Assembly (NCBI RefSeq): GCF_028682475.1
Contig: NZ_JANHLE010000013.1
Coordinates: 62,001-126,000, forward strand
From: Pseudomonas putida
GTDB lineage: Bacteria > Pseudomonadota > Gammaproteobacteria > Pseudomonadales > Pseudomonadaceae
Direction of reading: 5' to 3'
DNA length: 64,000 nt
Under the pieces are notes generated by a model that saw only the letters and a list, made by a program, of their open reading frames with translations, had not been told where the DNA came from and searched no databases. A program made the position numbers and the translations under genes. Position 1 is the stretch's first letter. The number at the start of each line of letters is the position of its first letter. Of this stretch, positions 53,560-62,242 are shown piece by piece.

Positions 53560-54345
53560 TCACTGGGCTGCTTCATAGCCCATGCGCCAGCTGATCATGT
53601 TCGCCGCTGCCATCAATTGCTGCGCAGCCGGGCCCTCTTCGTCGGCATGAAAGATCGACGTCGGGCCGACCACGGTCAACACCGCGACAATCTGGCCAAA
53701 GGCATTGAACACTGGCGCCGAGAGGGCATCGACGCCGGGCATCAGCAAGCCATGGACATGGTGCAGACCACGCTGACGGATAGTGGCGAACAGCGCCTCA
53801 TAGTCGCTGGCGCTGTGCCCAAGGGCAGCCAGCTCCTGGTCACGCAGTTCGACAGTCTCACGCGCCGGCAAGTAAGCGCCGAACACCAGCCCGGTCGAGG
53901 AGCTGAGCAGGGGCAGCACCGAGCCGATCTGGGTCACGACGGTCACCGCGCGGACTGCCGGTTCGATATTGACCACGGTTGCCCCCTGGTTTCCCCAGAC
54001 GGCAATAAAGCAGCTTTCGTTCAGTGCGTCGCGCAACTGCGACAACGGCATGGCGGCGACTTTCAGCACGTCCATCCCGCCCAGGGCCGCAAGGCCCACG
54101 CGCAAGGCTTCGCGGCCCAGCGCATAGTGGTTGGTGGCCGGATTCTGTTCGGCAAACCCGCTGGCAATCAGCGCCTGCAGGTAGCGATGCACCTTGCTCG
54201 CCGGCATGTCGACATGTTCGGCCAGGCGCGACAGGGAAGTCGAGGGTGACAGCTGCGCCAGGGCCTTGAGGATATCGGTACCGACTTCGGCCGAGCGGAC
54301 CTTCTGTTTGCCGGCGCTATCGGCGGGGGAGCTGGCTTTGGCCAT
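53560..54345 (-). CDS. hmgR: IclR-family repressor HmgR of homogentisate genes
   Basis: This 261-residue regulator has an N-terminal IclR winged HTH (SLSRLAEHVDMPASKVHRYLQAL) and a C-terminal effector domain with GLVFGAYLP-type pocket residues. It is divergent from hmgA. In P. putida, HmgR represses hmgABC and homogentisate relieves it. I chose ATG 54345, which begins MAKASSP. Two dyads lie in the shared region. Confidence 0.94.
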   Translation of the reverse strand: MAKASSPADSAGKQKVRSAEVGTDILKALAQLSPSTSLSRLAEHVDMPASKVHRYLQALIASGFAEQNPATNHYALGREALRVGLAALGGMDVLKVAAMPLSQLRDALNESCFIAVWGNQGATVVNIEPAVRAVTVVTQIGSVLPLLSSSTGLVFGAYLPARETVELRDQELAALGHSASDYEALFATIRQRGLHHVHGLLMPGVDALSAPVFNAFGQIVAVLTVVGPTSIFHADEEGPAAQQLMAAANMISWRMGYEAAQ

Positions 54346-54387
54346 GGTGCATTCGATCCGGGTAGTCCAGGTGGGCGTCTTTATAGC

Positions 54388-54404
54388 TTGACGGTCTTCG
54401 TCAA
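54388..54404. promoter_or_regulatory. Second dyad in hmgR-hmgA region
   Basis: TTGACG-GTCTT-CGTCAA is a perfect 6+6 palindrome 21 bp before the main operator. It may be a second HmgR site or a hairpin in the hmgR leader. Confidence 0.45.
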
Positions 54405-54408
54405 TCAA

Positions 54409-54430
54409 ATTACGTTATGCGTAATGTAAT
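54409..54430. promoter_or_regulatory. hmgR: HmgR operator, near-perfect 22-bp palindrome
   Basis: The sequence from ATTACGTTATG to CGTAATGTAAT reads 18 of 22 positions identical on both strands. The dyad lies 64 bp upstream of hmgR and 88 bp upstream of hmgA. IclR proteins bind such palindromes. It is the best operator candidate in the window. Confidence 0.75.
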
Positions 54431-54518
54431 TACGATAAAAATAACGCAGAAGTGTTGCTAGCGTGAACGGCGCGCAGCCAACTGCCATCAACCGGCCTGC
54501 ACTGGGCCCGGAGGCTCG

Positions 54519-55820
54519 ATGAACCTCGACAGTACCCCCGTCCTCGATTATCTGAGCGGTTTCGGCAACGAATTCGCCAGCGAAGCCTTGCCCGGCGCCC
54601 TGCCGGTCGGGCAGAACTCGCCGCAAAAGGCGCCTTACGGGCTGTATGCCGAATTGTTCTCCGGCACCGCCTTCACCATGACCCGCAGCGAGATGCGCCG
54701 TACCTGGCTGTATCGCATTCGCCCGTCGGCCCTGCATCCACGCTTCGAGCGTCTGGAGCGGCAGTTGGCCGGTGGCCCGCTGGGCGCGGTGACGCCCAAC
54801 CGTTTGCGCTGGAGCCCGCAGCCTATCCCGAGCGAGCCGACCGACTTCATTGATGGCTGGGTCGCCATGGCGGCCAACGCCGGCAGCGAGAAACCTGCCG
54901 GTATCAGCATCTACAACTACTGCGCGAACCGCTCCATGCAGCGGGTGTTCTTCAACGCCGACGGTGAACTGCTGCTGGTGCCGGAGCTGGGCCGCCTGCG
55001 CCTGGTCACCGAACTGGGTGTGCTGGACGTCGAACCGCTGGAAATCGCCGTGATTCCGCGCGGCTTGAAGTTCCGTGTCGAATTGCTCGACAGCCAGGCC
55101 CGCGGCTACATCGCCGAGAACCATGGCGCACCCATGCGCATTCCGGACCTGGGACCGATCGGCAGCAACGGCCTGGCCAACCCGCGAGATTTCCTCGCAC
55201 CGGTCGCGCACTATGAGGACCATCAGGGTCCAGTGCAGTTGGTGCAGAAGTTTCTCGGCGAGCTGTGGGGCTGCGAGCTCAATCATTCGCCACTGGACGT
55301 GGTCGCGTGGCATGGCAACAACGTGCCGTACAAATACGACCTGCGCCGTTTCAACACCATCGGCACGGTCAGCTTCGACCACCCGGACCCGTCGATTTTC
55401 ACCGTGCTCACCTCGCCGACCAGTGTGCCGGGCATGGCCAACCTCGATTTCGTGATCTTCCCGCCACGCTGGATGGTGGCCGAGAACACCTTCCGCCCGC
55501 CTTGGTTCCACCGCAACCTGATGAACGAGTTCATGGGCCTGATCAAGGGCGAATACGATGCCAAGGCCGAAGGCTTCCTGCCCGGCGGCGCGTCCCTGCA
55601 CAGCTGCATGAGCGCCCATGGCCCGGATGCGGAAACCTGCGCCAAGGCCATCGCCGTCGACCTTGCGCCGAACAAGATCGACAACACCATGGCCTTCATG
55701 TTCGAGACCAGCCAGGTGCTGCGTCCGAGCCGCCATGCCCTTGAGTGCCCGCAGCTGCAGGCCGACTACGATAGTTGCTGGGCCTCGTTGCCGAGCACCT
55801 TCACCCCGAATCGGAGATAA
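54519..55820 (+). CDS. hmgA: Homogentisate 1,2-dioxygenase
   Basis: This 433-residue enzyme opens the ring of homogentisate using non-heme Fe(II) and O2. The N terminus ([20 protein letters not shown]) and the iron-site region ([21 protein letters not shown] through [11 protein letters not shown]) are strongly conserved, with the His-Glu-His ligands recognisable in it. It is the first gene of hmgA-fahA-maiA, and the next start is 3 bp after the stop. It links tyrosine and phenylalanine breakdown to fumarate and acetoacetate. Loss gives brown pyomelanin. Confidence 0.97.
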   Translation: MNLDSTPVLDYLSGFGNEFASEALPGALPVGQNSPQKAPYGLYAELFSGTAFTMTRSEMRRTWLYRIRPSALHPRFERLERQLAGGPLGAVTPNRLRWSPQPIPSEPTDFIDGWVAMAANAGSEKPAGISIYNYCANRSMQRVFFNADGELLLVPELGRLRLVTELGVLDVEPLEIAVIPRGLKFRVELLDSQARGYIAENHGAPMRIPDLGPIGSNGLANPRDFLAPVAHYEDHQGPVQLVQKFLGELWGCELNHSPLDVVAWHGNNVPYKYDLRRFNTIGTVSFDHPDPSIFTVLTSPTSVPGMANLDFVIFPPRWMVAENTFRPPWFHRNLMNEFMGLIKGEYDAKAEGFLPGGASLHSCMSAHGPDAETCAKAIAVDLAPNKIDNTMAFMFETSQVLRPSRHALECPQLQADYDSCWASLPSTFTPNRR

Positions 55821-55823
55821 CCC

Positions 55824-57116
55824 ATGAATCAGTCCGCCATTGCCCGCAGTTGGGTCGAACACGCCAACGGGCATCGCGATTTTCCGCTGCAGAACCTGCC
55901 GCTGGGGATCTTCACGCACAAGGATCAGGCCAAGCGCTGCGGCGTGGCCATTGGCGATGCGATTCTCGACCTTGAAGGCGCGCTGGCTGCCGGTCTGTTC
56001 GAGGGCCAGGCGCGTGCCGCCGTCGAGGCGACCCGTGGTGGCGCCCTGAATGCTTACTTTGCCCTGGGCCGTGTTGCCCGCGTGGCACTGCGCGAGCGTC
56101 TGCTGCAACTGCTCGGCGAGCACAGCGAACATCAGGCGGCGCTCAAGCCACTGCTGCTTGCCAGCGCCGAGTGCCAACTGCACTTGCCGGCCCGGATCGG
56201 CGACTACACCGACTTTTATGTCGGCATTGAGCACGCCAAGAACGTTGGCAAGCTGTTCCGCCCGGACAACCCGCTGCTACCCAACTACAAGTACGTGCCG
56301 ATCGGTTATCACGGCCGTGCTTCGACCATTCGCCCGTCCGGCACCGACGTGCGCCGACCCAAAGGCCAGACCCTGCCAGCCGGGCAGAGCGAGCCAAGCT
56401 TCGGCCCCTGCGCGCGCCTGGACTACGAGCTGGAACTGGGCATCTGGATCGGCCAGGGCAACGAGATGGGCGAGTCGATTCCGGTCGCCGAAGCGGCCGA
56501 GCACATTGCCGGTTTCTGCCTGCTCAATGACTGGTCGGCCCGTGATATCCAGGCCTGGGAATACCAGCCACTCGGCCCGTTCCTGTCCAAGAGCTTCATC
56601 TCGACGGTGTCTCCTTGGGTGGTGACCGCCGAAGCGCTGGAGCCTTTCCGCTGCGCTCAACCATCGCGCCCTGACGGTGATCCGCAGCCGCTGGCGTACC
56701 TGCTGGACAAACGCGACCAGGCGGCCGGTGCGTTTGATATCGAGCTGGAAGTGCTGCTGCTGACCGAGCGCATGCGCGAGCAAAACCTGCCGGCCCACCG
56801 CCTGACCTTGAGCAATACTTTAAGCATGTACTGGACCGTCGCGCAGATGGTCGCTCACCACAGCGTCAACGGTTGCCAGTTGCAGCCGGGTGACCTGTTT
56901 GGTTCCGGTACCTTGTCGGGCGCCCAGCCTGGCCAGTTCGGCAGCCTGCTGGAAATTACCCAGGGCGGCAAAGAGCCGGTGCAGCTGGCGTCGGGTGAAG
57001 TGCGCAAGTTCCTCGAGGACGGTGACGAGATCATCCTGCGTGCCCGTTGCGTGCGTGAGGGTGTGGCATCGATCGGTTTCGGTGAATGCCGCGGCAAGAT
57101 TCTTCCAGCCAGGTAA
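55824..57116 (+). CDS. fahA: Fumarylacetoacetase
   Basis: This 430-residue hydrolase cleaves 4-fumarylacetoacetate to fumarate and acetoacetate. Conserved features: the SH3-like N-terminal domain, metal/active residues in YTDFYVGIEHAKNVG, the RASTIRPSG block, LDYELELGIWIG, and NDWSARDIQAWEYQPLGPF. It is co-transcribed with hmgA. The gene is also called hmgB in Pseudomonas. The length matches the family. Confidence 0.97.
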   Translation: MNQSAIARSWVEHANGHRDFPLQNLPLGIFTHKDQAKRCGVAIGDAILDLEGALAAGLFEGQARAAVEATRGGALNAYFALGRVARVALRERLLQLLGEHSEHQAALKPLLLASAECQLHLPARIGDYTDFYVGIEHAKNVGKLFRPDNPLLPNYKYVPIGYHGRASTIRPSGTDVRRPKGQTLPAGQSEPSFGPCARLDYELELGIWIGQGNEMGESIPVAEAAEHIAGFCLLNDWSARDIQAWEYQPLGPFLSKSFISTVSPWVVTAEALEPFRCAQPSRPDGDPQPLAYLLDKRDQAAGAFDIELEVLLLTERMREQNLPAHRLTLSNTLSMYWTVAQMVAHHSVNGCQLQPGDLFGSGTLSGAQPGQFGSLLEITQGGKEPVQLASGEVRKFLEDGDEIILRARCVREGVASIGFGECRGKILPAR

Positions 57117-57128
57117 GAGGGCAGGGCC

Positions 57129-57755
57129 ATGGATCTGTTCAACTACTACCGCTCGACCTCGTCGTATCGGGTAAGGATCGCCCTGGCGCTCAAGCAGCTT
57201 GAGTACCAGTACGTGCCGGTCAATCTGCTCAAGGGCGAGCAGCGCGAGGAACATTTCCTCGCGCTCAATCCCCAGGGCCGGGTGCCGGCCTTGCGGATCG
57301 ACTCCGGTGAACTGCTGGTGCAGTCACCGGCGATCATCGAGTACCTGGAGGAGGTTTATCCACAGCCGGCGCTGCTGCCCGAGGAGCCTGTGCTGCGCGC
57401 CCAGGTTCGTGGCGTGGCGGCGCTGATCGGGTGCGATGTGCATCCGCTGCACAACGTCAGTGTGCTCAATCAGCTGCGCGGGTTGGGCCATAACGATGAG
57501 CAGGTCAATGCCTGGATCGCGCACTGGATCAGCCAGGGGCTGGCGGCAGTGGAGCACCTGATCGGTGATAGCGGCTTTTGCTTTGGTGAAGAGCCCGGAC
57601 TGGCAGATGTTTATCTGATTCCGCAGCTGTATGCCGCAGAGCGCTTCAATATCAGCCTCGCCGACTACCCGCGTATCCGCCGCGTCGCAGCATTGGCCGA
57701 GGAGCACCCGGCGTTTGTCCAGGCTCATCCGGCAAAACAGCCCGACGCGCCTTGA
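57129..57755 (+). CDS. maiA: Maleylacetoacetate isomerase (zeta-class GST)
   Basis: This 208-residue enzyme converts maleylacetoacetate to fumarylacetoacetate with glutathione. The zeta GST signature is YRSTSSYRVRIALALK, and the central DVHPLHN-containing helix (VAALIGCDVHPLHNVSVL) is present. It is the third gene of the homogentisate operon, 12 bp after fahA. It is also called hmgC. The converging next gene lies 10 bp downstream. Confidence 0.96.
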   Translation: MDLFNYYRSTSSYRVRIALALKQLEYQYVPVNLLKGEQREEHFLALNPQGRVPALRIDSGELLVQSPAIIEYLEEVYPQPALLPEEPVLRAQVRGVAALIGCDVHPLHNVSVLNQLRGLGHNDEQVNAWIAHWISQGLAAVEHLIGDSGFCFGEEPGLADVYLIPQLYAAERFNISLADYPRIRRVAALAEEHPAFVQAHPAKQPDAP

Positions 57756-57765
57756 GCGCTGATGG

Positions 57766-58572
57766 CTAGTGCACCGAGGGGGGCGGTTGATGCAACTGCC
57801 CCAGCCGCTCCGTCAGGCGCAGGCGCTGGATCGGATCGTCACTGAGCAGCAGCGCGTACTCCAGGTCGTAGCGTTCGGCCTGGGGGCAGTCCAGGTGCTG
57901 GTACAGGGTGGCACGGGCCAGGTAGTCGCTGGCGGTGGCCGGGCCCAGTTGCAGCACCCGTTCGGCGTCCTTCAGTGCTGCCAGGTCATCGTCGTGGGTT
58001 GAATGCAGCTGGCGCAGGTTGCGTGACAGGCGCTGGAGCATCTGCTTGGGCGTGGCGGTGAGCAGGTGATCGGCGTTGAGCTGCAATTGCGGACCGAACT
58101 GGCGGCCGAGCAGTTCGCGACAGTCGGCAGGGTAAAGCCTGCGGCCACCGCAAGGGTCGAGCAGGTGGTCGGCACCGGGTACGCGCAAGAGAAAATGCCC
58201 GGGAAAATTCACCCCTTCCAGCGGAATCGACAAGCCACGCGCCAATTCCAGGGTCAGCAAGGCCAGGGCCAGTGGCTGGCCGCGCCGCCGCTCCAGCACC
58301 TTGTCGAGCAAGGCCGCTTGTGGGCGTATCGGGTGGTATTCATCCTGCTGGAACCCCAGCGCATTGAGACGGCGCAATAGCGGCTGGGCCAGCTCGCTGA
58401 GCGGCAGCATCGGCAGGCCGGCGCTGACTTCCTGTTGTAGTGTTTTGACTTCAAGCATGATCAGCTGGGGCTGAACGCAGCTGTCATGTTCGGCGGCGAC
58501 CCACAGCGCGGCCTCCAGCAAGGCAACCGGATCACGTTCCAGGCAGGCGATACAGGCTTGGCGTGGGTTCAT
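57766..58572 (-). CDS. SirB1-family transglutaminase-like/TPR protein
   Basis: This 268-residue protein has a transglutaminase-like core (LERRRGQPLALALLTLELARGLSIPLEGVNFPGHFLLRV, with His in PGHFLL) and a C-terminal TPR region (LARATLYQHLDCPQAERYDLEYALLL). The Cys of a classical triad is not obvious, so the protein may be non-catalytic. The family is uncharacterised. It converges on maiA and is divergent from the leucine dehydrogenase gene. Confidence 0.9.
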   Translation of the reverse strand: MNPRQACIACLERDPVALLEAALWVAAEHDSCVQPQLIMLEVKTLQQEVSAGLPMLPLSELAQPLLRRLNALGFQQDEYHPIRPQAALLDKVLERRRGQPLALALLTLELARGLSIPLEGVNFPGHFLLRVPGADHLLDPCGGRRLYPADCRELLGRQFGPQLQLNADHLLTATPKQMLQRLSRNLRQLHSTHDDDLAALKDAERVLQLGPATASDYLARATLYQHLDCPQAERYDLEYALLLSDDPIQRLRLTERLGQLHQPPPSVH

Positions 58573-58697
58573 GAAAATCTCCGCTCAAGCTTATTTTGTA
58601 GCGCTGGCCAGGCCTTTCGTCCAGTGGTCCGGGTGTTGTCATCATTCGGCAAAGCGCGGCCTATACTGGGATCAGCACCTCACTGAGGAGCCCGCTG

Positions 58698-59717
58698 ATG
58701 TTCGCGCTGATGCAAAGCACTCGCACGCAATCGCTGCACCTGTGCGTCGACCCGCCAACCGGTCTGAAAGCCGTGGTCGCCATTCACAGCGAGCACCTGG
58801 GACCGGCCATGGGCGGCTGTCGTTACCTGGCCTATCCAGACGATGACAGCGCCATGATCGATGCCATACGCCTGGCCCAGGGCATGAGCTACAAAGCCGC
58901 ACTGGCTGGCCTGCCACTGGGGGGCGGCAAGGCGGTGATCATCCGCAACCCGCATGTGGAAAACCGCGCGGCCTTGTTTGAGGCCTTTGGTCGCTTTGTC
59001 GAGACGTTGCAAGGACGCTTTATCACGGCAGTAGACAGCGGCACCTCGACGCTGGACATGGATTGCATTGCCCAGAGTACCCAGCATGTCACCAGCACCA
59101 CGGCAGCGGGCGATCCTTCGCCGCATGCTGCCATGGGCGTGTTCGCCGGCATTCGCGCCACCTCCATGGCACGCCTGGGCAGCGACAACCTCGAAGGATT
59201 GCGCGTGGCTGTGCAGGGGCTGGGAAACGTTGGCTATGCATTGGCCGAGCAGTTACATGCTGCTGGCGCCGAGTTGCTGGTCAGCGACCATGACCCGGGG
59301 CGGGTGCAACTGGCCATCGAGCAGTTCAATGCCCGACCGGTAGCCAACGAGATGCTGATCAGCACACCCTGCGACATCTTCGCCCCGTGCGGCGTCGGGC
59401 CGGTGCTCAATGGTCAGAGTGTGATGCAGCTGCGCTGTGCGGCAGTGGCGGGGGCGGCCAACAACCAGCTGACCACCTTGCAGGTGGCCGATCAACTGGA
59501 AAGCCGCGGGATCCTCTATGCACCTGACTACGTCATCAATGCCGGTGGCCTGATCTACGTGGCGCTCAAGCACAGTGGCGAGGACCTGGGCACCATTACC
59601 GCGCACCTGGCGCGCATTCCATCACGGCTGACCGAAGTGTTTGCCCACGCCCAGGCAGAAAAGCGCTCACCTGCACGGGTAGCGCAGATGCTTGCCGAAC
59701 GCTTGATCTACAGCTGA
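58698..59717 (+). CDS. Leucine dehydrogenase-like Glu/Leu/Phe/Val dehydrogenase
   Basis: This 339-residue NAD-dependent enzyme oxidatively deaminates branched-chain amino acids to keto acids. Catalytic Lys78 lies in GLPLGGGKAVI, and the NAD motif GLGNVGYALA is near residue 175. The N-terminal AMGGCRY block matches leucine dehydrogenases. Specificity for leucine over valine or phenylalanine is not proven by the sequence. It has its own promoter and lies 125 bp from the SirB1-like start on the opposite strand. Confidence 0.92.
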   Translation: MFALMQSTRTQSLHLCVDPPTGLKAVVAIHSEHLGPAMGGCRYLAYPDDDSAMIDAIRLAQGMSYKAALAGLPLGGGKAVIIRNPHVENRAALFEAFGRFVETLQGRFITAVDSGTSTLDMDCIAQSTQHVTSTTAAGDPSPHAAMGVFAGIRATSMARLGSDNLEGLRVAVQGLGNVGYALAEQLHAAGAELLVSDHDPGRVQLAIEQFNARPVANEMLISTPCDIFAPCGVGPVLNGQSVMQLRCAAVAGAANNQLTTLQVADQLESRGILYAPDYVINAGGLIYVALKHSGEDLGTITAHLARIPSRLTEVFAHAQAEKRSPARVAQMLAERLIYS

Positions 59718-59722
59718 CGGGG

Positions 59723-59986
59723 TTACTCGGCGGCAGTGTCGGCGAGCAACTCGGACAAGGCGTCTGGCTGGCTTTTGAACGCCTTGGCAAATACGTCGCG
59801 GTTCTTGGCCATATAGATGCCGGCGTCCTCGACCTGTTGTTCGCTGAGCGACGGTACGGCTTTTTTCAGGACCTCGGCGAGCAGCTCGGCCAGTTCGAGC
59901 ATCTTGTCGTGACGGTCAGCTTCGGCTTTATCCATGAACAAGCGCTCCAGATCGCGGCTGCTGCGGTATACCACTTCGACGGCCAT
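59723..59986 (-). CDS. yebG: SOS-induced YebG family protein
   Basis: This 87-residue small protein matches YebG (VYRSSRDLERLFMDKAEADRHDKMLE and GIYMAKNRDVFAKAFK). YebG is a LexA-controlled protein of unclear biochemical role. A LexA box lies 41 bp upstream of the start. GAGGTG precedes the ATG. Confidence 0.94.
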   Translation of the reverse strand: MAVEVVYRSSRDLERLFMDKAEADRHDKMLELAELLAEVLKKAVPSLSEQQVEDAGIYMAKNRDVFAKAFKSQPDALSELLADTAAE

Positions 59987-60027
59987 TCATCACCTCACAT
60001 GCCTTTTGATTATCGATGTGCTCGATA

Positions 60028-60043
60028 CTGTTTATTTGTACAG
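60028..60043. promoter_or_regulatory. LexA (SOS) box for yebG
   Basis: CTGTTTATTTGTACAG matches the CTG-N10-CAG consensus, with the outer CTGT/ACAG pair perfect. It lies 41 bp ahead of the yebG start. Divergent dsbB could also be affected, but it is 180 bp away. Confidence 0.92.
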
Positions 60044-60223
60044 TGTTAATGATAGGGTAATCCACAGGACTAAGATAGTGGCAATTCAGCATTCTGCTGA
60101 GCGTCGCCAGCCAGGCCGGCCTGAACGAGTCTGGCGCGGCACTTTTACCGTTCTTAAAGGTCTTGTTGAGCGTGTAGAATTGCGCGCAGGCAGTCGAGCC
60201 ATTCAGTCAACCAAGGATATGCA

Positions 60224-60730
60224 ATGAACGAGCAAACATCGCGCCTGAACCGGGAACGGCGCTTTCTGGTACTGCTGGGGGTGATCTGCCTGGCCTTGAT
60301 CGGCGGTGCCCTGTACATGCAGATCGTGCTCGGCGAGGCGCCTTGCCCGCTGTGTATCCTGCAGCGTTATGCGCTGCTGTTTATTGCCGTGTTTGCCTTC
60401 ATTGGCGCTGCCATGCCCGGACGCCGCAGCCTGACCGTCCTCGAAGGCCTGGTCGTTCTGAGTGCCATTGGCGGCATTGCTGCAGCCGGCAACCATGTGT
60501 ATATCCTCGCCAACCCGGCGGTCAGCTGTGGCATCGATACCCTGCAACCGATCGTCGACGGCCTGCCGTTGGCGTCGTTGTTGCCGCTGGTGTTCCAGGT
60601 CGATGGCTTCTGCTCCACGCCGTACCCACCGGTAATGGGACTTTCCCTGGCGCAATGGGCATTGCTGGCCTTTATCCTGACGGCTGTTCTGGTGCCTCTG
60701 GGCATCTACCGCAACCGCCGCAAGCCTTAG
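60224..60730 (+). CDS. dsbB: Disulfide bond formation protein DsbB
   Basis: This 168-residue four-helix inner-membrane oxidase reoxidises DsbA and passes electrons to quinone. The redox pair C41-P-L-C44 and a second periplasmic pair (Cys in VSCGID near 102, Cys in GFCSTP near 128) are present. The CPLC motif is the common Pseudomonas form. It lies directly upstream of the quinol oxidase genes. The 564-bp gap to cyoA suggests a separate transcript. Confidence 0.95.
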   Translation: MNEQTSRLNRERRFLVLLGVICLALIGGALYMQIVLGEAPCPLCILQRYALLFIAVFAFIGAAMPGRRSLTVLEGLVVLSAIGGIAAAGNHVYILANPAVSCGIDTLQPIVDGLPLASLLPLVFQVDGFCSTPYPPVMGLSLAQWALLAFILTAVLVPLGIYRNRRKP

Positions 60731-60795
60731 ACAAAAGTCACGTGTTGATGCAAGTCTGACGTGCAATGGAACTTTCATTCAATGTCGCACCTGCA

Positions 60796-60809
60796 TTGAC
60801 CTAGATCAA
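60796..60809. promoter_or_regulatory. ANR/FNR-type box upstream of cyoA
   Basis: TTGAC-CTAG-ATCAA differs from the TTGAT-N4-ATCAA consensus at one base. ANR is known to repress cyo in P. putida when oxygen is low, so this is a plausible site. Confidence 0.75.
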
Positions 60810-61006
60810 GCCTGAGCCCTTGCAATACAAGGGTTTCAGGGGTATTGAGCGGGGTGCGACAAACTGTCGCGAAACTGATTTTTCAGGCTTGATTGTTGTC
60901 AATTCTGTAAAAGACTGTTGCTCAATTAGTCATAGTCATTGAATGACGACCTATCTACAATCGCCCCCAATTTCCGTTCGGCACCGCTTGCGAGTCGCAG
61001 GATTAA

Positions 61007-61026
61007 AGGAGCTTCAGGGCTCTTTT
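61007..61026 (+). terminator. Weak terminator-like hairpin within cyo leader
   Basis: AGGAGC pairs with GCTCTT (one G-U) around a TTCAGG loop, and the T-run TCTTTTT overlaps the right arm. If real, it could be an attenuator in the cyo leader or the end of a short RNA. Confidence 0.35.
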
Positions 61027-61163
61027 TGCTGACTCTGACGAGCATCGCCTGCGGCGATGCCGGGCTGACCCCCCTCCGTGATTTCCCGCACCAAATGGAA
61101 TTGGTCTGAACACAGGCCTGTTGCCTACGAAGTCAAAACAATAAACACCGTAATACCCGGTTT

Positions 61164-61298
61164 ATGCCGAGCCGCCGCAGCTGGCCTCAAGGCATGACCG
61201 TATTCGATCCCATAAATGCTGACGCTTGGCAGGACGAAGTGTTGGCGACCAAAACACAAATTGCATTGAAGCAAGCTGCTCTAGAGGTCGTGAGATGA
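61164..61298 (+). CDS. Possible 44-residue ORF coupled to cyoA
   Basis: An ATG at 61164 opens 44 codons. The TGA (61296-61298) overlaps the cyoA ATG as ATGA. An internal ATG at 61194 could also be used. No good ribosome-binding site precedes either. The product (N-terminal basic, then TVFDPINADAWQDEVLAT) is not recognised. The four-base overlap is typical of coupled genes. Confidence 0.35.
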   Translation: MPSRRSWPQGMTVFDPINADAWQDEVLATKTQIALKQAALEVVR

Positions 61299-62239
61299 GT
61301 AAAAAGCGTTACCCCAGACTGTTTGGCATTCTGCCCTTTTTAGGCATGCTTTTACTCAGTGGGTGCAACTGGACCCTGCTCGACCCGAAGGGCCAGGTCG
61401 GCATTGAGCAAAAGAACCTTATCCTCATCGCTACCGGCTTGATGTTGCTGGTGGTGATTCCTGTCATTTTCATGACCATCGCGTTCGCCTGGAAGTATCG
61501 CGCTTCCAACAAGGCTGCGACCTACACCCCAGACTGGTCGCACTCGACCAAGATCGAAGTGGCGGTCTGGACCATCCCGGTCCTGATCATCATTGCCCTG
61601 GGCTATGTGACCTACAAGACCACCCACGAGCTGGACCCGTATCGTCCGCTGGTTTCCGACGTGAAGCCGGTGCAGATCGACGTGGTTGCCCTGGACTGGA
61701 AATGGCTGTTCATCTACCCGGAACAAGGCATTGCCACGGTCAACAAGATCGTCTTCCCGGCCAACACCCCGGTCAACTTCCGCGTGACCTCCGACTCGGT
61801 GATGAACTCGTTCTTCATTCCGGGCCTGGGCGGCCAGATCTACGCGATGGCGGGCATGACCACCAAGCTGCACCTGATCGCCAACGAGAACGGCGAGTTC
61901 GACGGTATCTCGGCGAACTACAGCGGTGCTGGCTTCACCGGTATGAAGTTCAAGGCAACTGCCACTTCCCAGGCCGATTTCGAGGCATGGGTGAACGAAG
62001 TCAAGCAATCGCCTAAACAGCTGGATGCGGCTGAATATGCGGCATTGGCCAAAACTAGCGAAAACAATCCAGTCGCGCTGTACAGCGTGGCCTCGCCTGA
62101 GCAGTTCCAGTCCATCGTCGACAAGTACGAAGGCATGAACCGCGGTCGGCCGGTCCACGAAAAAGAGCAGAGCAAAGAAGCGGCCGGTACCGAAGGGATG
62201 GACGTGAGTATGCATTCAGCTGCTGGGGCAGAGGAGTAA
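61295..62239 (+). CDS. cyoA: Cytochrome bo3 ubiquinol oxidase subunit II
   Basis: This 314-residue subunit of the quinol oxidase has a signal peptide ending in the lipobox LLLSGC (near residue 25). Two transmembrane helices follow (about 45-65 and 85-105), then a periplasmic cupredoxin domain without CuA ligands, as expected for a quinol oxidase. The late region around FDGISANYSGAGFTGMKF is characteristic. GAGGTCGTGAG precedes the ATG. It is followed after 3 bp by cyoB. Confidence 0.96.
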   Translation: MSKKRYPRLFGILPFLGMLLLSGCNWTLLDPKGQVGIEQKNLILIATGLMLLVVIPVIFMTIAFAWKYRASNKAATYTPDWSHSTKIEVAVWTIPVLIIIALGYVTYKTTHELDPYRPLVSDVKPVQIDVVALDWKWLFIYPEQGIATVNKIVFPANTPVNFRVTSDSVMNSFFIPGLGGQIYAMAGMTTKLHLIANENGEFDGISANYSGAGFTGMKFKATATSQADFEAWVNEVKQSPKQLDAAEYAALAKTSENNPVALYSVASPEQFQSIVDKYEGMNRGRPVHEKEQSKEAAGTEGMDVSMHSAAGAEE

Positions 62240-62242
62240 GAG

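Larger units (their letters stand above)
60731..61294 (+). promoter_or_regulatory. 564-bp cyo promoter and leader region
   Basis: This region carries no confirmed gene. It holds an ANR-like box (60796-60809), a TACAAT hexamer near 60955, a weak terminator-like hairpin (61007-61026), a strong GC hairpin (GCATCGCC-TGC-GGCGATGC, about 61044-61062), and a 44-codon frame (61164-61298) overlapping cyoA. I see no terminator for dsbB. Confidence 0.6.

Noticed and set aside
54405..56234. 609-codon frame antisense to hmgA and fahA
   Set aside because: It overlaps two conserved metabolic genes and shows no recognisable domain.
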